Source: Cryphonectria parasitica EP155
Taxonomy: Eukaryota; Ascomycota; Sordariomycetes; Diaporthales; Cryphonectriaceae
Length of the DNA stretch: 64,000 bases
Reading direction: 5' to 3'
NCBI RefSeq assembly: GCF_011745365.1
Contig: NW_024468914.1
Coordinates: 124,001-188,000 of the forward strand
Below are positions 23,098-33,093 of this stretch, one piece after another; position 1 is the first letter of the stretch; each line of letters begins with the position of its first letter. Position numbers and translations under genes: made by a program. The notes under the pieces are model-generated. The model did no database searches and was not told where the DNA came from. It worked only from the letters and a program-made list of their open reading frames with translations.

Positions 23098-24093
23098 CTA
23101 AGGTGACCTCGGCGAGTCAACCTCCATGCTCTTGTATTCGTAGAAGGGCAGTTCCTTTGCCAATGCCTCCTCAAGTTCTTCGGGCTCAACAACTTCCTCG
23201 ATTCTAGGCGGCGGGTCTGAAAAGATCAGACTCCGCCGATCGCCGGCATTTCTCCTTTTGAGCCGCTTCGCGCTGGATCCTGGCTCGTCGAAGCCAAGGT
23301 CCGGCCGCGCATTCTCATGATCGCTGTCACTGCCGCGTTCACTTATGGTCCGCTTCGTGCCGATGCTGCTGAGGCTCATCCGCGCCTGTTTCTGTTTTGC
23401 CCGGTTGCGCTGCCTGGCCTGGTACGTCTCGTCGTCGTCGAGGTCGGTGCCGTCCGATGACGATGACGATGACGATGACGACCAGCCCTGGAGATCAGGA
23501 CTGCGACAATTCAGGTTCCTCAGGTCGTTGATCATGTGCGGATCGTCCGCTGTAAGTCGAGCCCGCGATAGGCTGCGTTCCGACTCTGCGTACTCAATTG
23601 TGTGTGGGTGGATGACGTCGTCTCTACCTTGCATATCGTCCTCGTCAAAATCACTGAGCTCTTCGATGTCGAACTCGCTCTGTATAGCTGATTGGATGTC
23701 TGAGATGTCCTGCTCCACATCTTGTTCGGAATCATGGAGAGATGATGGCGGCACGGGTGAGTCTCGTCCACTTTCGGAAGGAGAGGTGGATACAGACTCC
23801 TCTGGCTCTGATATCCTGGCGACTGGAGAGCCAGGGGAGCAAGGCGAAAGGTTTTCAGGCTTGAGGGAGTTTGTTTGATGTAGACGTCCACTCCCAAAGA
23901 ACATGGCTTCTGTGGGCTGTGGCCCTGTCGCCGTTGGGTCTGCCTGTGGAAATCCTCCCGGGCCGAAGCCGGGGCCGGACCTCGTGCTGATCTTCGGAAG
24001 GAAGAATGGCGCCTGTGCTGCAGTTGGGGTCTGGGGTGGCGACGAGGGCCGCAGGCCTGCAGCAAAATTCAAGATTGGCGAAGTAGGCGGCAT
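23098..24093 (-). CDS. Uncharacterised acidic Ser-rich fungal protein, single exon
   Basis: A 331-residue frame with a clean start and stop. I do not recognise a catalytic domain. The N terminus has MPPTSPILNFAAGLRPSSPP and many Ser-Pro pairs, then Glu/Asp/Ser-rich blocks, an eight-Ser run at about 205-212, a basic patch (RQRNRAKQKQ, about 228-240) and a second one (AKRLKRRN, about 278) that could serve as nuclear import signals. The closing stretch (RRSLIFSDPPPRIEEVVEPE and FYEYKSMEVDSPRSP) is less biased and is the part most likely to be conserved. Composition suggests a disordered, phosphorylated nuclear protein; this is inference. Confidence 0.6.
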   Translation of the reverse strand: MPPTSPILNFAAGLRPSSPPQTPTAAQAPFFLPKISTRSGPGFGPGGFPQADPTATGPQPTEAMFFGSGRLHQTNSLKPENLSPCSPGSPVARISEPEESVSTSPSESGRDSPVPPSSLHDSEQDVEQDISDIQSAIQSEFDIEELSDFDEDDMQGRDDVIHPHTIEYAESERSLSRARLTADDPHMINDLRNLNCRSPDLQGWSSSSSSSSSDGTDLDDDETYQARQRNRAKQKQARMSLSSIGTKRTISERGSDSDHENARPDLGFDEPGSSAKRLKRRNAGDRRSLIFSDPPPRIEEVVEPEELEEALAKELPFYEYKSMEVDSPRSP

Positions 24094-26274
24094 GGTGATA
24101 GTAATTTGACCTGGTGACGGGAATAAATGTCCGTCTCAGGCGAAGGCAGCGTGCAGGGTGCTGGAAATGTGTCGTGTATCTTTTGCTGCGATCTTATCGA
24201 TCCTCTCTCACCGACACTGTGGGGTAATGTCAAATCGCGGGGCGAGAGAGAAGGGCGGGCCTCTCAAGGCGTCAGCACCAAAACCATGCACCTCCAGACA
24301 GGAGAATAGGTCAATGCCGGATTGATGATGATCATGATAAATCAATCCCTCGTGTGTGGATAAGGCAGTAATACAAAAAACGGAATAGCGAGTTGAACAG
24401 CGTTCAGCACACACACACAGCCCCACTCTCTCTCTTTCTCACTTTAAAGCCCTTGAAGAGGCGACAAGTGCCGTTATGGACCACGCCGATCTGGACAAAA
24501 ATGGAAGGACAAGAAGTGCAAAAGTGACAATGAGACGTCAGCCCTGGGGCATTGTGAGGCTTGCGAGATTGAGCGGCCGTCGTACAGCAAACCAAGATAG
24601 AGTAGCAAGGAGATGCCTGTCCCAGAGGTGCAGTAGGAGTGGACAGGATCAGCCTAAGATTTTGCGCCTGTTTGTCTCGATCCAAGTGGAGAGGCGTTTG
24701 CCTTCAACGTCACGACTGACCGCAAGTACTGCTTGCCGTGTTTAGGTCGACCTGGATGGGGGAGAAGGAACAGGGCCAGGAATATAGAAGGCGGATGCGC
24801 TGCAGGAGATCAGAGGACAGAGGCAATGAGAAAAGGGAAAGGGAAAAAAAAAAAAGGAAAAAGGGACTAAGAAAGATGAGGTCGAAGGAGAAAGCAGTGA
24901 GTGGAAGGGGAACGAAGAGGCCAGACCCGCTTTTATCATTGTACTTTCAATGCAGGCCCCGTGGCTGTCGCCGTGCAGGCTGAAGAAGATTATGTAGGTC
25001 CGGGCCCACGAAACCCTGCGGGAGATGGTTCCTCGCCTGGCAGCAGGAAACCTCCTCTTGTGACAAGCAAGTGCCTACTACTTATCTGCCGACATCCAAG
25101 AGCTCTGCAGAAGCAGCAAGCAGTGACTTGAGCGTCAACATGCCGAGAAATCCTGGGTCATGGATGATGAGAGGGAGACTGCTGCAGTCTGAGGCCTTAC
25201 AATATCGCGGGATGGTGTTTGCCTGCAGTGTTCGCCCACTCCACTGCAGCACATGTTTGCTGTGAAGGGACACACACGACCACACCCCCCATTGCCTCTG
25301 CTGACAGAATTGACAAGCATCAGCTGCCGGTAGAGTCAGCCTGAGGAAACTTGTCAATGCCACAATGGCCTGTTCTGAGCCGGCTAAGAACGCCAACATC
25401 CATCGACACGGCTCAGTTGCAACCCTGCACTCGCATGTGGAGGGCGGAAATGCTATGTCATCGGTCAATCGACGACAACGGATGCTGCATGCGTCTGATT
25501 GTGGAAAGAAGTCGAGATCCATTATGCAGCGAATGCGGCCAATAGATACAAAGGACGGGGGATGTCGCTTCATGCAGAGGACGCAGAGGAAGGTGAGATA
25601 GCGCACGCCATGATCGACTAATGCAGGTGATATCATCCAATCCCTGGTGTTGAATAGGCACAGAGCGACACAGCAAGCAGCAGCAGCTGTCGATCATCCA
25701 TCCGGGCCGGACTCTGTGCCCTGAGCCGCGCAATACAGTAGTTGGAAAGTGAGTGAAGTGTGCTCCATGGAAACGCTGGGTTCACCATGCTGCAACGGTT
25801 CATAGCGGAAGCATTCGGAATTCCTGTCTCTTCCGTGGTCCTGTGTACTTTTCCCTCAATCCTGATTCTTATGGTGGTATGTTGTACTTGGGCCCAGAAC
25901 CAACGAGTCTGGCAGATGAGGTGAAGTTGAGATAGAGTTGCGATGAGAATTCTAGGACTGAAACCAAGTTCCAGGGGTGATGTCACTCGTTCACCCACAG
26001 CAGCATTCAGGGGCCTTGTAGGGCCACTATCGATAACAACGCGTCTAGATTCGCGGGGTGTTCTGAAAACACAATTCCAGACCGAACATCATCCAAACAG
26101 GCTGCGTCCCTTTTGATGTGCTTCAAAGGAACTAAGCTTCCTTGCCACATCAATTCGAGTCGTCAAGGACCGCGTTCTGCCAATTTTAAAATCCACTGGA
26201 GTAACGATACAGCAGCGCGACAACGTGTTCCCATCTTAGGTGTTGTGAGAAAGTAAACAACCCAAGCCGTCACC
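24094..26274. other. 2.2 kb divergent intergenic region between the orphan gene and Spc34
   Basis: Both flanking genes are read outward, so it should contain two promoters. Purine-rich tract at about 24820-24900. A 184-codon minus frame at 25082-25636 is Cys/Arg/Leu-rich without family motifs and is probably chance. No gene supported. Confidence 0.55.
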
Positions 26275-27137
26275 ATGTCTCTCCTCGCCGCACATTTAGA
26301 ACAGATTACTTTCTCCTGTCAGGGTATTGACAGCCTTCCGTACGTGCCCCGTGTTCTATTCTTGTCCGTCCCATCTCTCATAACTAACAACAAGGTCACA
26401 GCTTCCCCCCTCCAAAGATATTCACCAACGCCCTCCTTTCCAACCACGACATTACCTCCTTGATCCGCGACACCGAGGCCCACGAGCGTGCCCTGTTCTC
26501 TGTGCCGGCTCCGCCGCCACCCTCAACCCAGCAGCAGCAGGAGCAGGCTGCGCGAGATTCCGAATCTAAATCATCCTCCCGCCGACAGACTGTATTCAAT
26601 GTCACGGCCGGTGAAGTCACCACCGGCCCACCCACGTCCCGCGGCGCAGGAAACCCGCGGCGTAATACAGCCGTCGCTGCCGTTCTTGGCGGCGAGATGC
26701 ATGCGACCATCACGAGGCGGGCGCCAGCATCGCAACAGCGCGAGGGAGCCGGAGACGTCGAGCTCGAGGTCTTACTGCGCGGCGCGGAGAAGCTGTGCCA
26801 TGTGTACCCGCTGCCCGGCGCGCTCGAGCGGATACCAACCATCAGGCAGAGGTGGAGCAACCAGGCGGCTACGCTAGGGTATTATGAGGCCAAGGTAGCG
26901 GAGCAGACGGAGCGGCTGGGGCGGATGAACAAGCGGGATGAGTTTGGAGCAGACCAGCCCGAGGAGGATGAGGACGAGGATGATGCGGCGAATGACATCG
27001 TCACGGATAGCATGATGACGGAGGAGGACCTGAGAAAGGAAGAGGAGGAGGTGAGAGAGCTGGAGAAGAAGAAGCGTGAGTTGCAAGCGAGACTGAGAGC
27101 GATGGACAGGGACCTAGGTGGGTTGCTGAACATGTGA
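26275..27137 (+). CDS. spc34: DASH/Dam1 complex subunit Spc34, two exons
   Basis: A component of the DASH ring that couples kinetochores to spindle microtubules in fungi. Exons 26275-26339 and 26402-27137 join to 266 residues; the donor is GTACGT and the chosen acceptor (TCACAG) gives SLPFPPPKIFTNALLSNHDIT, which keeps the family N terminus. Recognition rests on that N-terminal block, on the DTEAHERALFSV segment and on the VYPLPGALERIP motif in the middle. A Gln/Ser-rich linker separates them. The C terminus from about 195 is an acidic then Glu/Lys-rich coiled coil. A later acceptor (CAAAG) would drop six residues. Its 3' end is 126 bp from the convergent oxidoreductase gene. Confidence 0.8.
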
Positions 27138-27263
27138 GAGACATGCCGGTAGGAGACGGCGTGGAGTTGATGATACCCAATATGAGTGAAATATATTCGT
27201 CACAGAACACAACCTTTGAGGGGGCTTTCTAGGAGCGTGTTGCCAGGTTTTCCTCGACCAGCA

Positions 27264-28028
27264 TCAAGCCACAATACCGCCTTCCGCCTCCTTCGCCTTC
27301 ACAAACTCCCCCAGGAACTCTTCAACATCCTGCGCCCCGCTGATCTCAAACCGATCATTGATAAAGAAATGCGGCACGCCTCGAATTCCCTTCGCATACG
27401 CCCCCTCCACCTCCCTATCCACCTCCTCCCCACCTCCGCCCTCCTCCAGCCACTTCTTCGCCTCCGCCCGGTCCATTTCAGCCTTCGCAGCCGCATCAAG
27501 CAGCATCTCATGGCTGGTGATATCCCCCCCTTCCTCGAAATACCCGCTCATCAGCGCACTCATCAGCCGTTCCTGGACCTCATCGCCGCCCTTCTCCGCG
27601 TCCTTCTGCCTCGCCAGCTGGACCAGCCTGTGCGCGTCCCGCGTGTTCCCCAGCTTGCCCTGGAAACTGAAACAGATGCCCTCGCTCCGGCCCATGAGCG
27701 TGAGGCGCTGCGTCAGGGCCTCGATCCTGTCTGGGCCGAACTTGGACGCCATACGCTCAAGGACCGGCGTGCCTTTGCCCTGGGGGAGGGTGGGGTCGAG
27801 ATAGTAGGGCTTCCAGGTGACGGTGAAGGTGTCGGCGGATCCGCCGGGGATGGTCTTTTTGTAGTAGTGGATGGCGCGCTCAAGTCGCTTCTTGCCGAGA
27901 TAGCACTGGGGAGAAAGAGAAAGAGAATTTTTTTTTATAAGCCTTAGTTAGGTCTGGTAGTTTCACGGCTGTAAACTTACAAAAGGGCAGATGGGATCAG
28001 AAACGATAGTGATGTTAAAGTTCGTCAT
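27264..28028 (-). CDS. DsbA-family (FrnE-like) thioredoxin-fold oxidoreductase, two exons
   Basis: Exons 28028-27981 and 27905-27264 join to 229 residues, standard for the FrnE/2-hydroxychromene-2-carboxylate isomerase-like group. The redox motif Cys14-Pro-Phe-Cys17 follows a first beta strand (NITIVSDPICPF) and the intron splits it exactly between Phe16 and Cys17; the second exon resumes with CYLGKKRLE. The helical insert runs to about 190 and the cis-Pro loop appears as GVPHFFIND, followed by SGAQ. It is probably a cytosolic protein because there is no signal peptide. The partner protein is unknown. The gene is convergent with Spc34. Confidence 0.92.
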
Positions 28029-28662
28029 CGTGGAAGTCTGACGGTGAAAAAGTCGTTTGGTAGAATAAAATAAGCCTGAGAACTTGGCTCCGGATTTGAG
28101 AGCACTCATGATGAACACTTGTGGAAGTGTTTTATGTTAGACTCTCAAGTACTGGAAAGTCGAAGGCTTCTTGTGAGGAGACCTCATAGAGACATGCCTT
28201 GTACAGTAATCTGACAAATCAACCCGCCCGCCGTCCTTGACCGGACGCCATCCACATTCAGCAAGCGCCCACTGCATTTCTCCCGCAAACACACAGCTGG
28301 AATTACCGCAGCCGAACACTTCACTACCTCTCATATAATCAATGACTAGGCTGCAATCATAACGACGTCTCGACAACCACACATATGCCTACCATAAGCA
28401 GATGGGGACTGCCGCGAGCCTAGCAGATCGTGCTTGGCATGCAAGTGCCCCTGGATCGGAGACATACCATCTACTGAAGGTTCAATGCCTATGTTGTAGA
28501 GGGTGTTATGGCGCTGCAACTTGACCCAGAAACTTTTGGTAGAAGACCACACAAGTTCAGGTCAATGAAGGAGCCACCAAGCTGCGTGACTTGGTGGCCA
28601 GAGCCCATCGTCCTATCAACATCATCCCTCACGGCTCACGGTCACCAGCATCAAGCCTCGAT
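28029..28662. other. Divergent promoter region between oxidoreductase and RING genes
   Basis: 634 bp with no coding signal. An ATG at 28566 opens a short frame that ends in the RING leader at 28671 and overlaps its start, so it may act as an upstream ORF. Confidence 0.5.
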
Positions 28663-29745
28663 ATGAACGAAGAGACACTTCAGGATGTTCAGAAGGAGGT
28701 CTTGCATGAGACCCTGAGCGGACTTCGCAATGACGACCCATCTACCGCTGAGGAATGCTGTGTGATCTGCCTCTCTGAGATTACAGAGCCATGTGTGGCA
28801 GTCCCATGTTCACATCGTAACTTCGATTTCATCTGTCTTGCAACATGGCTGCAGGCAGACACACGCTGTCCGCTCTGCAAGGCAGATCTCGTCGAAGTTC
28901 GGTTGGACCCCGCCCAGGGGGAAGAGAACCGGAAGAAATACAAGGTCTCCGACATTACAGGCACAGATCACCAGCTCCTCAGTCAACAGGCCATTTTGCC
29001 GCAAGACTTGCGAAGGCAGACTGGTGGTCCAAACAGGCGACGGCGCGAGCAGCGGCTGGCTGCCTATGGATCCCAGTCTGCGCATCCATCAGAAATGGAG
29101 ACTCGTGCCCAAAATGCCCTGAGGTTCCGCCGCAAGGTCTACAGCCAGCGGCTTTATTCGCTTCATGTTGGCTCAAGCCTGTCGACTCGCTTCAGGGAAT
29201 GGACACGCGACGATATCGTCGAGGGGTCCGAGATGTTGGGTCGTGCCCGGGCTTGGATTCGGCGGGAGCTGCAGGTGTTCCGTCACGTACTCAGTGGCGG
29301 CGAAGGCGAAGATATAGACACTGCTGAAGATGGCCGAAAGCGCAGGCGACAGAAGAATGCAGCTTTCGTGCTCGAGTACGTGGTTGCTGTTCTGAAGACA
29401 GTAGACCTTCAGGCCAGCAACGGCCATGCTGGGGCACTGCTAGCTGATTTCATAGGAAGGGAGAATGCTGTGCTTTTCTTGCATGAGCTCCACAACTTCC
29501 TCAGATCACCTTACAGTGTGGAAGAGTGGGATATGCACGCACAGTATCGTGAGCCGCTGGAACACGCTGGGCCACGAACTGAACTGAGGTCGGCCCACGA
29601 CAGATCTGACGAGGTACAAGCACAACATTCAAGGATGGTAGCTGATCGTTACAGGCCGCACACATCTCTTCGACGACAGTCATCGAGAATTGATGTAAGG
29701 AGCCTGGGTTCGAGGAGAGGAGCACCGCGAGGGGCGGACAGGTAA
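28663..29745 (+). CDS. RING-finger protein (probable E3 ubiquitin ligase), single exon
   Basis: 360 residues. The RING is near the N terminus: Cys33-x2-Cys36 (CCVICL), a central CSHRNFDFICLATWL with the His ligand, and a closing CPLC, roughly residues 33-75. Such proteins usually transfer ubiquitin from an E2, the substrate being unknown. The rest is helical and basic: an Arg-rich region, a KRRRQKNAAF patch at about 225-235 and an Arg/Ser tail. The frame stays open upstream to 28591 but only with a TTG; the ATG at 28663 precedes the first conserved residues and is taken as the start. It is read in the same direction as the hydrolase-like gene 511 bp downstream. Confidence 0.82.
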   Translation: MNEETLQDVQKEVLHETLSGLRNDDPSTAEECCVICLSEITEPCVAVPCSHRNFDFICLATWLQADTRCPLCKADLVEVRLDPAQGEENRKKYKVSDITGTDHQLLSQQAILPQDLRRQTGGPNRRRREQRLAAYGSQSAHPSEMETRAQNALRFRRKVYSQRLYSLHVGSSLSTRFREWTRDDIVEGSEMLGRARAWIRRELQVFRHVLSGGEGEDIDTAEDGRKRRRQKNAAFVLEYVVAVLKTVDLQASNGHAGALLADFIGRENAVLFLHELHNFLRSPYSVEEWDMHAQYREPLEHAGPRTELRSAHDRSDEVQAQHSRMVADRYRPHTSLRRQSSRIDVRSLGSRRGAPRGADR

Positions 29746-30256
29746 ACGTTGGGTGGAAGGAGGTAGGCTGCCTTGACAGATGCAGACAAAGCCTGAGCAG
29801 CAAGCACGACGGCATGTCATGACATTCGAGGCGCAAGCAGACTCCGGATTGACTTGTTGACTCGAGGGTAGCTTTCACGAGGATGTCTCCCAATCACTGC
29901 CTCGAGAAGGAAGGACGAGCGCCTGCTTCATTTTGATAGCTGCCTGCCTCCCTCCTTCCTGCCAACCGAGTAGGCCAATTTAGAAGGAACATAGGAGCAT
30001 CCTTAGCGAACAACAAAGTTTTGCTTGTCTTTTATTTCTTCCTCTCCAATCTCTCATCTTCTATCGTCCGTCTTCATTCTCTTCTCTCCATCCATTCTTC
30101 ATAACATACATACGCAACCCCCACTTGGGGCGACACTTTTCGGACTACAACGGCAGCATCGCTATCATACCTCATTCTGTTGCTTGCGTCATTCGTTGAA
30201 ACAATCTACCTCTCTTGTTGTCTCTGGCATTACACACTGAACTGCCCTTGTCAGCC
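29746..30256. other. Promoter and leader of the hydrolase-like gene
   Basis: No gene. From about 30030 to 30230 the + strand is strongly C/T-rich, as in many fungal 5' UTRs. Confidence 0.55.
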
Positions 30257-31980
30257 ATGTCGCCAGTGTCGCCCGCCAAAGTCGCCCAGGCCTCACTAGC
30301 TGGTGTTTCAAGCCTGCTGCACGGGATCTCTGAGCCATCGGCCTCCTTGGAGCCAATCCCTCCAGTAGTCGATTTCAATGGTACTGCCTCCCTTCTGCCG
30401 GCCCCTGCCGGTCCGCAGAGGGTTGGCGTTCACGACTACATCGTTCAGTATGATGTGGACATGATGCGACAGTCGCGCCCTGGGCTGTGTGAGAATGCCA
30501 CCGAGGCATCATTGAGCCAGCTATACGGCGACAACGGCGTCTCGTACTACCGTGAAGCGTGTTCTGGTTTCCGACATGTTCCTGTCTCTATGTTGTAAGT
30601 TTTAGTCTTCTTCTTTTGACAGCTCCTAGCTTTTACTGACCTCATCTCGCGAAAAGCTATCCTACCTGTGGCTCCAATGGCCGGCAGCTCAACTATTCCA
30701 CTCTCTTCCCTGACTCCCTTCTCTCCGTCATCCAGGATGAGATATTTGGGGACACAAAGGCCTTGCACAATCTTGGCACACAGGTCCTGCTTGATGCACC
30801 TGTCTGTCCAGGCACCCACCCTTTGATCATTTTCACCCCTCCTATCGGGAGTCAGCGTCAGGTGTACACCCAGGCCGCAGGTGAGCGTGCAGCCGAGGGA
30901 AACATTGTAGTTACCGTCGACCATCCTCTCCTATCTGGGGCTGTCGATCTGAGTCAGAACGAAACCCTATTCAACATGGCTGGCGAGATCATCCAGCGTG
31001 AAGAAGGTATCAACATGATGATCTCTGACGTGGAAGCCGTGGCAGCCCATCTGGTGCACTCGAATCCAAGTCCCTTGCCATCTTGGATCTGGCCGGTGGG
31101 AGCTCAGATCAATCCCAACAACATTTGCGTCTGGGGCCACGCAGCTGGTGGGCAAGTTGCTCAGATGCTGCTGTCTAATACTGAAATTGCATGCGGTGGA
31201 CGCCTGGATGGCCATTTGCACATTCCTGCACCTTACACCGACATTGATAGTCTCTACCAGCCTCGCCGAAACAAGAGTCCAAAGGTCCTTCCGGATGAAG
31301 AGGGTTTTCCCGACAATAGTGAGGACTCTACCGCCAACCACAGAAATTTTCTTCTGGCATTGAAGAACATGGCGCAGGGAATTCGCGACGCAGTAGTCAA
31401 CTCACTGCTCTCGATGGGTTGTCGCATTATGGGAAAATGTGACGTCTTCGTTGAGAAACGCGGCCTGTCGGGCAATCCACAAGACTACTACGACTTTGAG
31501 TCATCTGACTCGTGGGAGAAAGGCTACAAGAAGCTTTATGGCGAGGGCTGCCATAGCCATGACTATGACTACGAAGATGAGTGCAGCCCTTCTCATCATG
31601 AGGGCTGGAACTCCGATGACCCCGAGGACGACCACGTTCCGCACTACCGCAAGGGCGACTACGACTGGGATGAGTGTAAGGATGACTGCGATCCGTATGA
31701 GTATGAGCATGGCTGTGACTATCATGGCTGCCGGAACGACTGCGACTCGTACGGCGGCAAAGATCACCGTGGTTACAAGAGACCACCTCCCGGCATTTTT
31801 CCTCCGATACCTTATCCACCTCACCTGTACCCATCTCCCATGCCATATCCGAACTACACGTACCCCAACTACACTGGCCCTGGCAAGACGGTCCATGTCA
31901 GCGGAAAATTGGAGCACAACTCGGACGTTGAACAAGATGTGGCTGGCGACCAGGAAGCCTCCCAATCCAAGGATACGTAG
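30257..31980 (+). CDS. PAF-acetylhydrolase-like alpha/beta-hydrolase fold protein with an acidic His/Cys-rich tail, two exons
   Basis: Exons 30257-30594 and 30657-31980 join to 553 residues (donor GTAAGT, acceptor GAAAAG). Residues about 55-275 follow the PAF-acetylhydrolase-like fold: an N-terminal VGVHDY strand, HPLIIFTPPIGSQRQVY, IVVTVDHPLLSGAV and the nucleophile elbow CVWGHAAGGQV. In active members this elbow is GHSFGG; here the nucleophile position is Ala275, so classical esterase activity is not expected. From about 410 the protein turns into a Tyr/Asp/His/Cys/Gly-rich segment and then a Pro/Tyr segment. It ends at TAG 31978-31980, but the same frame continues for 138 more codons of similar composition (separate entry). 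No signal peptide is obvious. Function unknown. Confidence 0.7.
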
Positions 31981-32397
31981 TACGATCCTTATAAGACATA
32001 CAGCTGCCGCAAATCTTGTTATCACAAGAAGCACCGCGAGTGCGGTCACGAGGACAAGGACTACGACGATGACGAGGACCTGAGGTACACAGCGCCAGCA
32101 GCAACCAGCAGTCAGAAAGGTGACGAGAATGGCATGACCACGGTCGAAACAGATACCGAGGAAGTTGACAAGAACTTTATGCCAACAGTAGGGCCCGATG
32201 ATGAGGACAATGATGGCGGAGAAGATCCTGAAAAGGATGACGAGAGTGACAATGGCGAGGATGGCGAGGATGGCGAGGATGACGAGGATGGCGAGGATGA
32301 CGAGGATGACGAGGACGGTGAGGATGGCAAGGACGACCAGAACGATAGGGACAGCGATGACGACGAGACTGACGAGGGCGGTGAGGACAAGCTTTGA
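31981..32397 (+). pseudogene. In-frame continuation of the hydrolase-like gene beyond a TAG stop
   Basis: Directly after the TAG the same frame stays open to TGA 32395-32397 and encodes YDPYKTYSCRKSCYHKK followed by acidic Gly-Glu-Asp repeats. Cys/His/Tyr/Asp content matches the segment before the stop, so it looks like a former or conditional C terminus. Every in-frame alternative 3' splice site that I tested downstream of the GTAGTA at 31977 leaves the wrong phase, so an intron does not explain it. The options are a nonsense mutation, readthrough or a base error. Confidence 0.45.
32253..32340. repeat. GGCGAGGAT-type minisatellite encoding Gly-Glu-Asp repeats
   Basis: About nine imperfect 9-bp units (GGC/GAC GAG GAT) in the frame that continues after the TAG. 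Confidence 0.8.
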
Positions 32398-33093
32398 GAC
32401 CGCCTAGACGTCAAACCTTGGGACTGAGTGATTGTCAATGTTGACGCATCCAGGGACCTGCATTTTGCCTCTCCTTTTTCTTCGAGTTCTCCTTCGAGTT
32501 GCATTTGTAAGATAGTATCGGTTTTGACCTAGCAGTGTTAGCCATCAATGAAGCCAGCACAACTCCATTGCTTGTCTTTGATTGACATGACTCAATAATT
32601 GCTACATGCCAGCGCAAGTCGGTGGCTCACCGGCCGGAGAGGCTCCTGGTTTTGCATCGGAAGAGCAACGACGGACGTGATTAAAGCCGAAACTCTTCAA
32701 ATATGCAATCAGAAATAACTTCGGATTCGGAGAGTATAGCGCAAGTCTGAGTAGCAGCGGATGGCGAGATAACAGGCCAGGTAATGCCCATGCGTGATTC
32801 CCACGATATGAGAATGGTCCTCATCTCGAAATTATGTGGAATTGCTTGACAAAACGGAGCAAGGTTTGGTTATATAGGTATCTTCTAGTAGATAGTGAAG
32901 GCGTGTCTACCAAAAGCCATGGATAGTTCCGAAGGACCGCGACAGTGATAGACCTCGGTTCCATAAATGGAAGTGAGCCCTTGAAAAGGTGGAGGAACAG
33001 GATGCGTTCCTCGTACGTGCCAACAGACCGACTGTCTCTGTGGCCGCTCATGAACCAGAATTGTTATATAATTTCCTTCCCCAGATACATTGA
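32398..33093. other. Intergenic region between two convergent genes
   Basis: 3' flanks of the hydrolase-like gene and of Sld2. No coding signal seen. Confidence 0.6.

Noticed and set aside
25082..25636. 184-codon minus-strand frame between the orphan gene and Spc34
   Set aside because: Length is the only support; composition is like non-coding DNA and no family pattern is present.
31977..32058. Possible intron starting at the GTAGTA over the TAG
   Set aside because: All nearby AG acceptors leave the wrong phase, no branch site is visible and the donor is poor.
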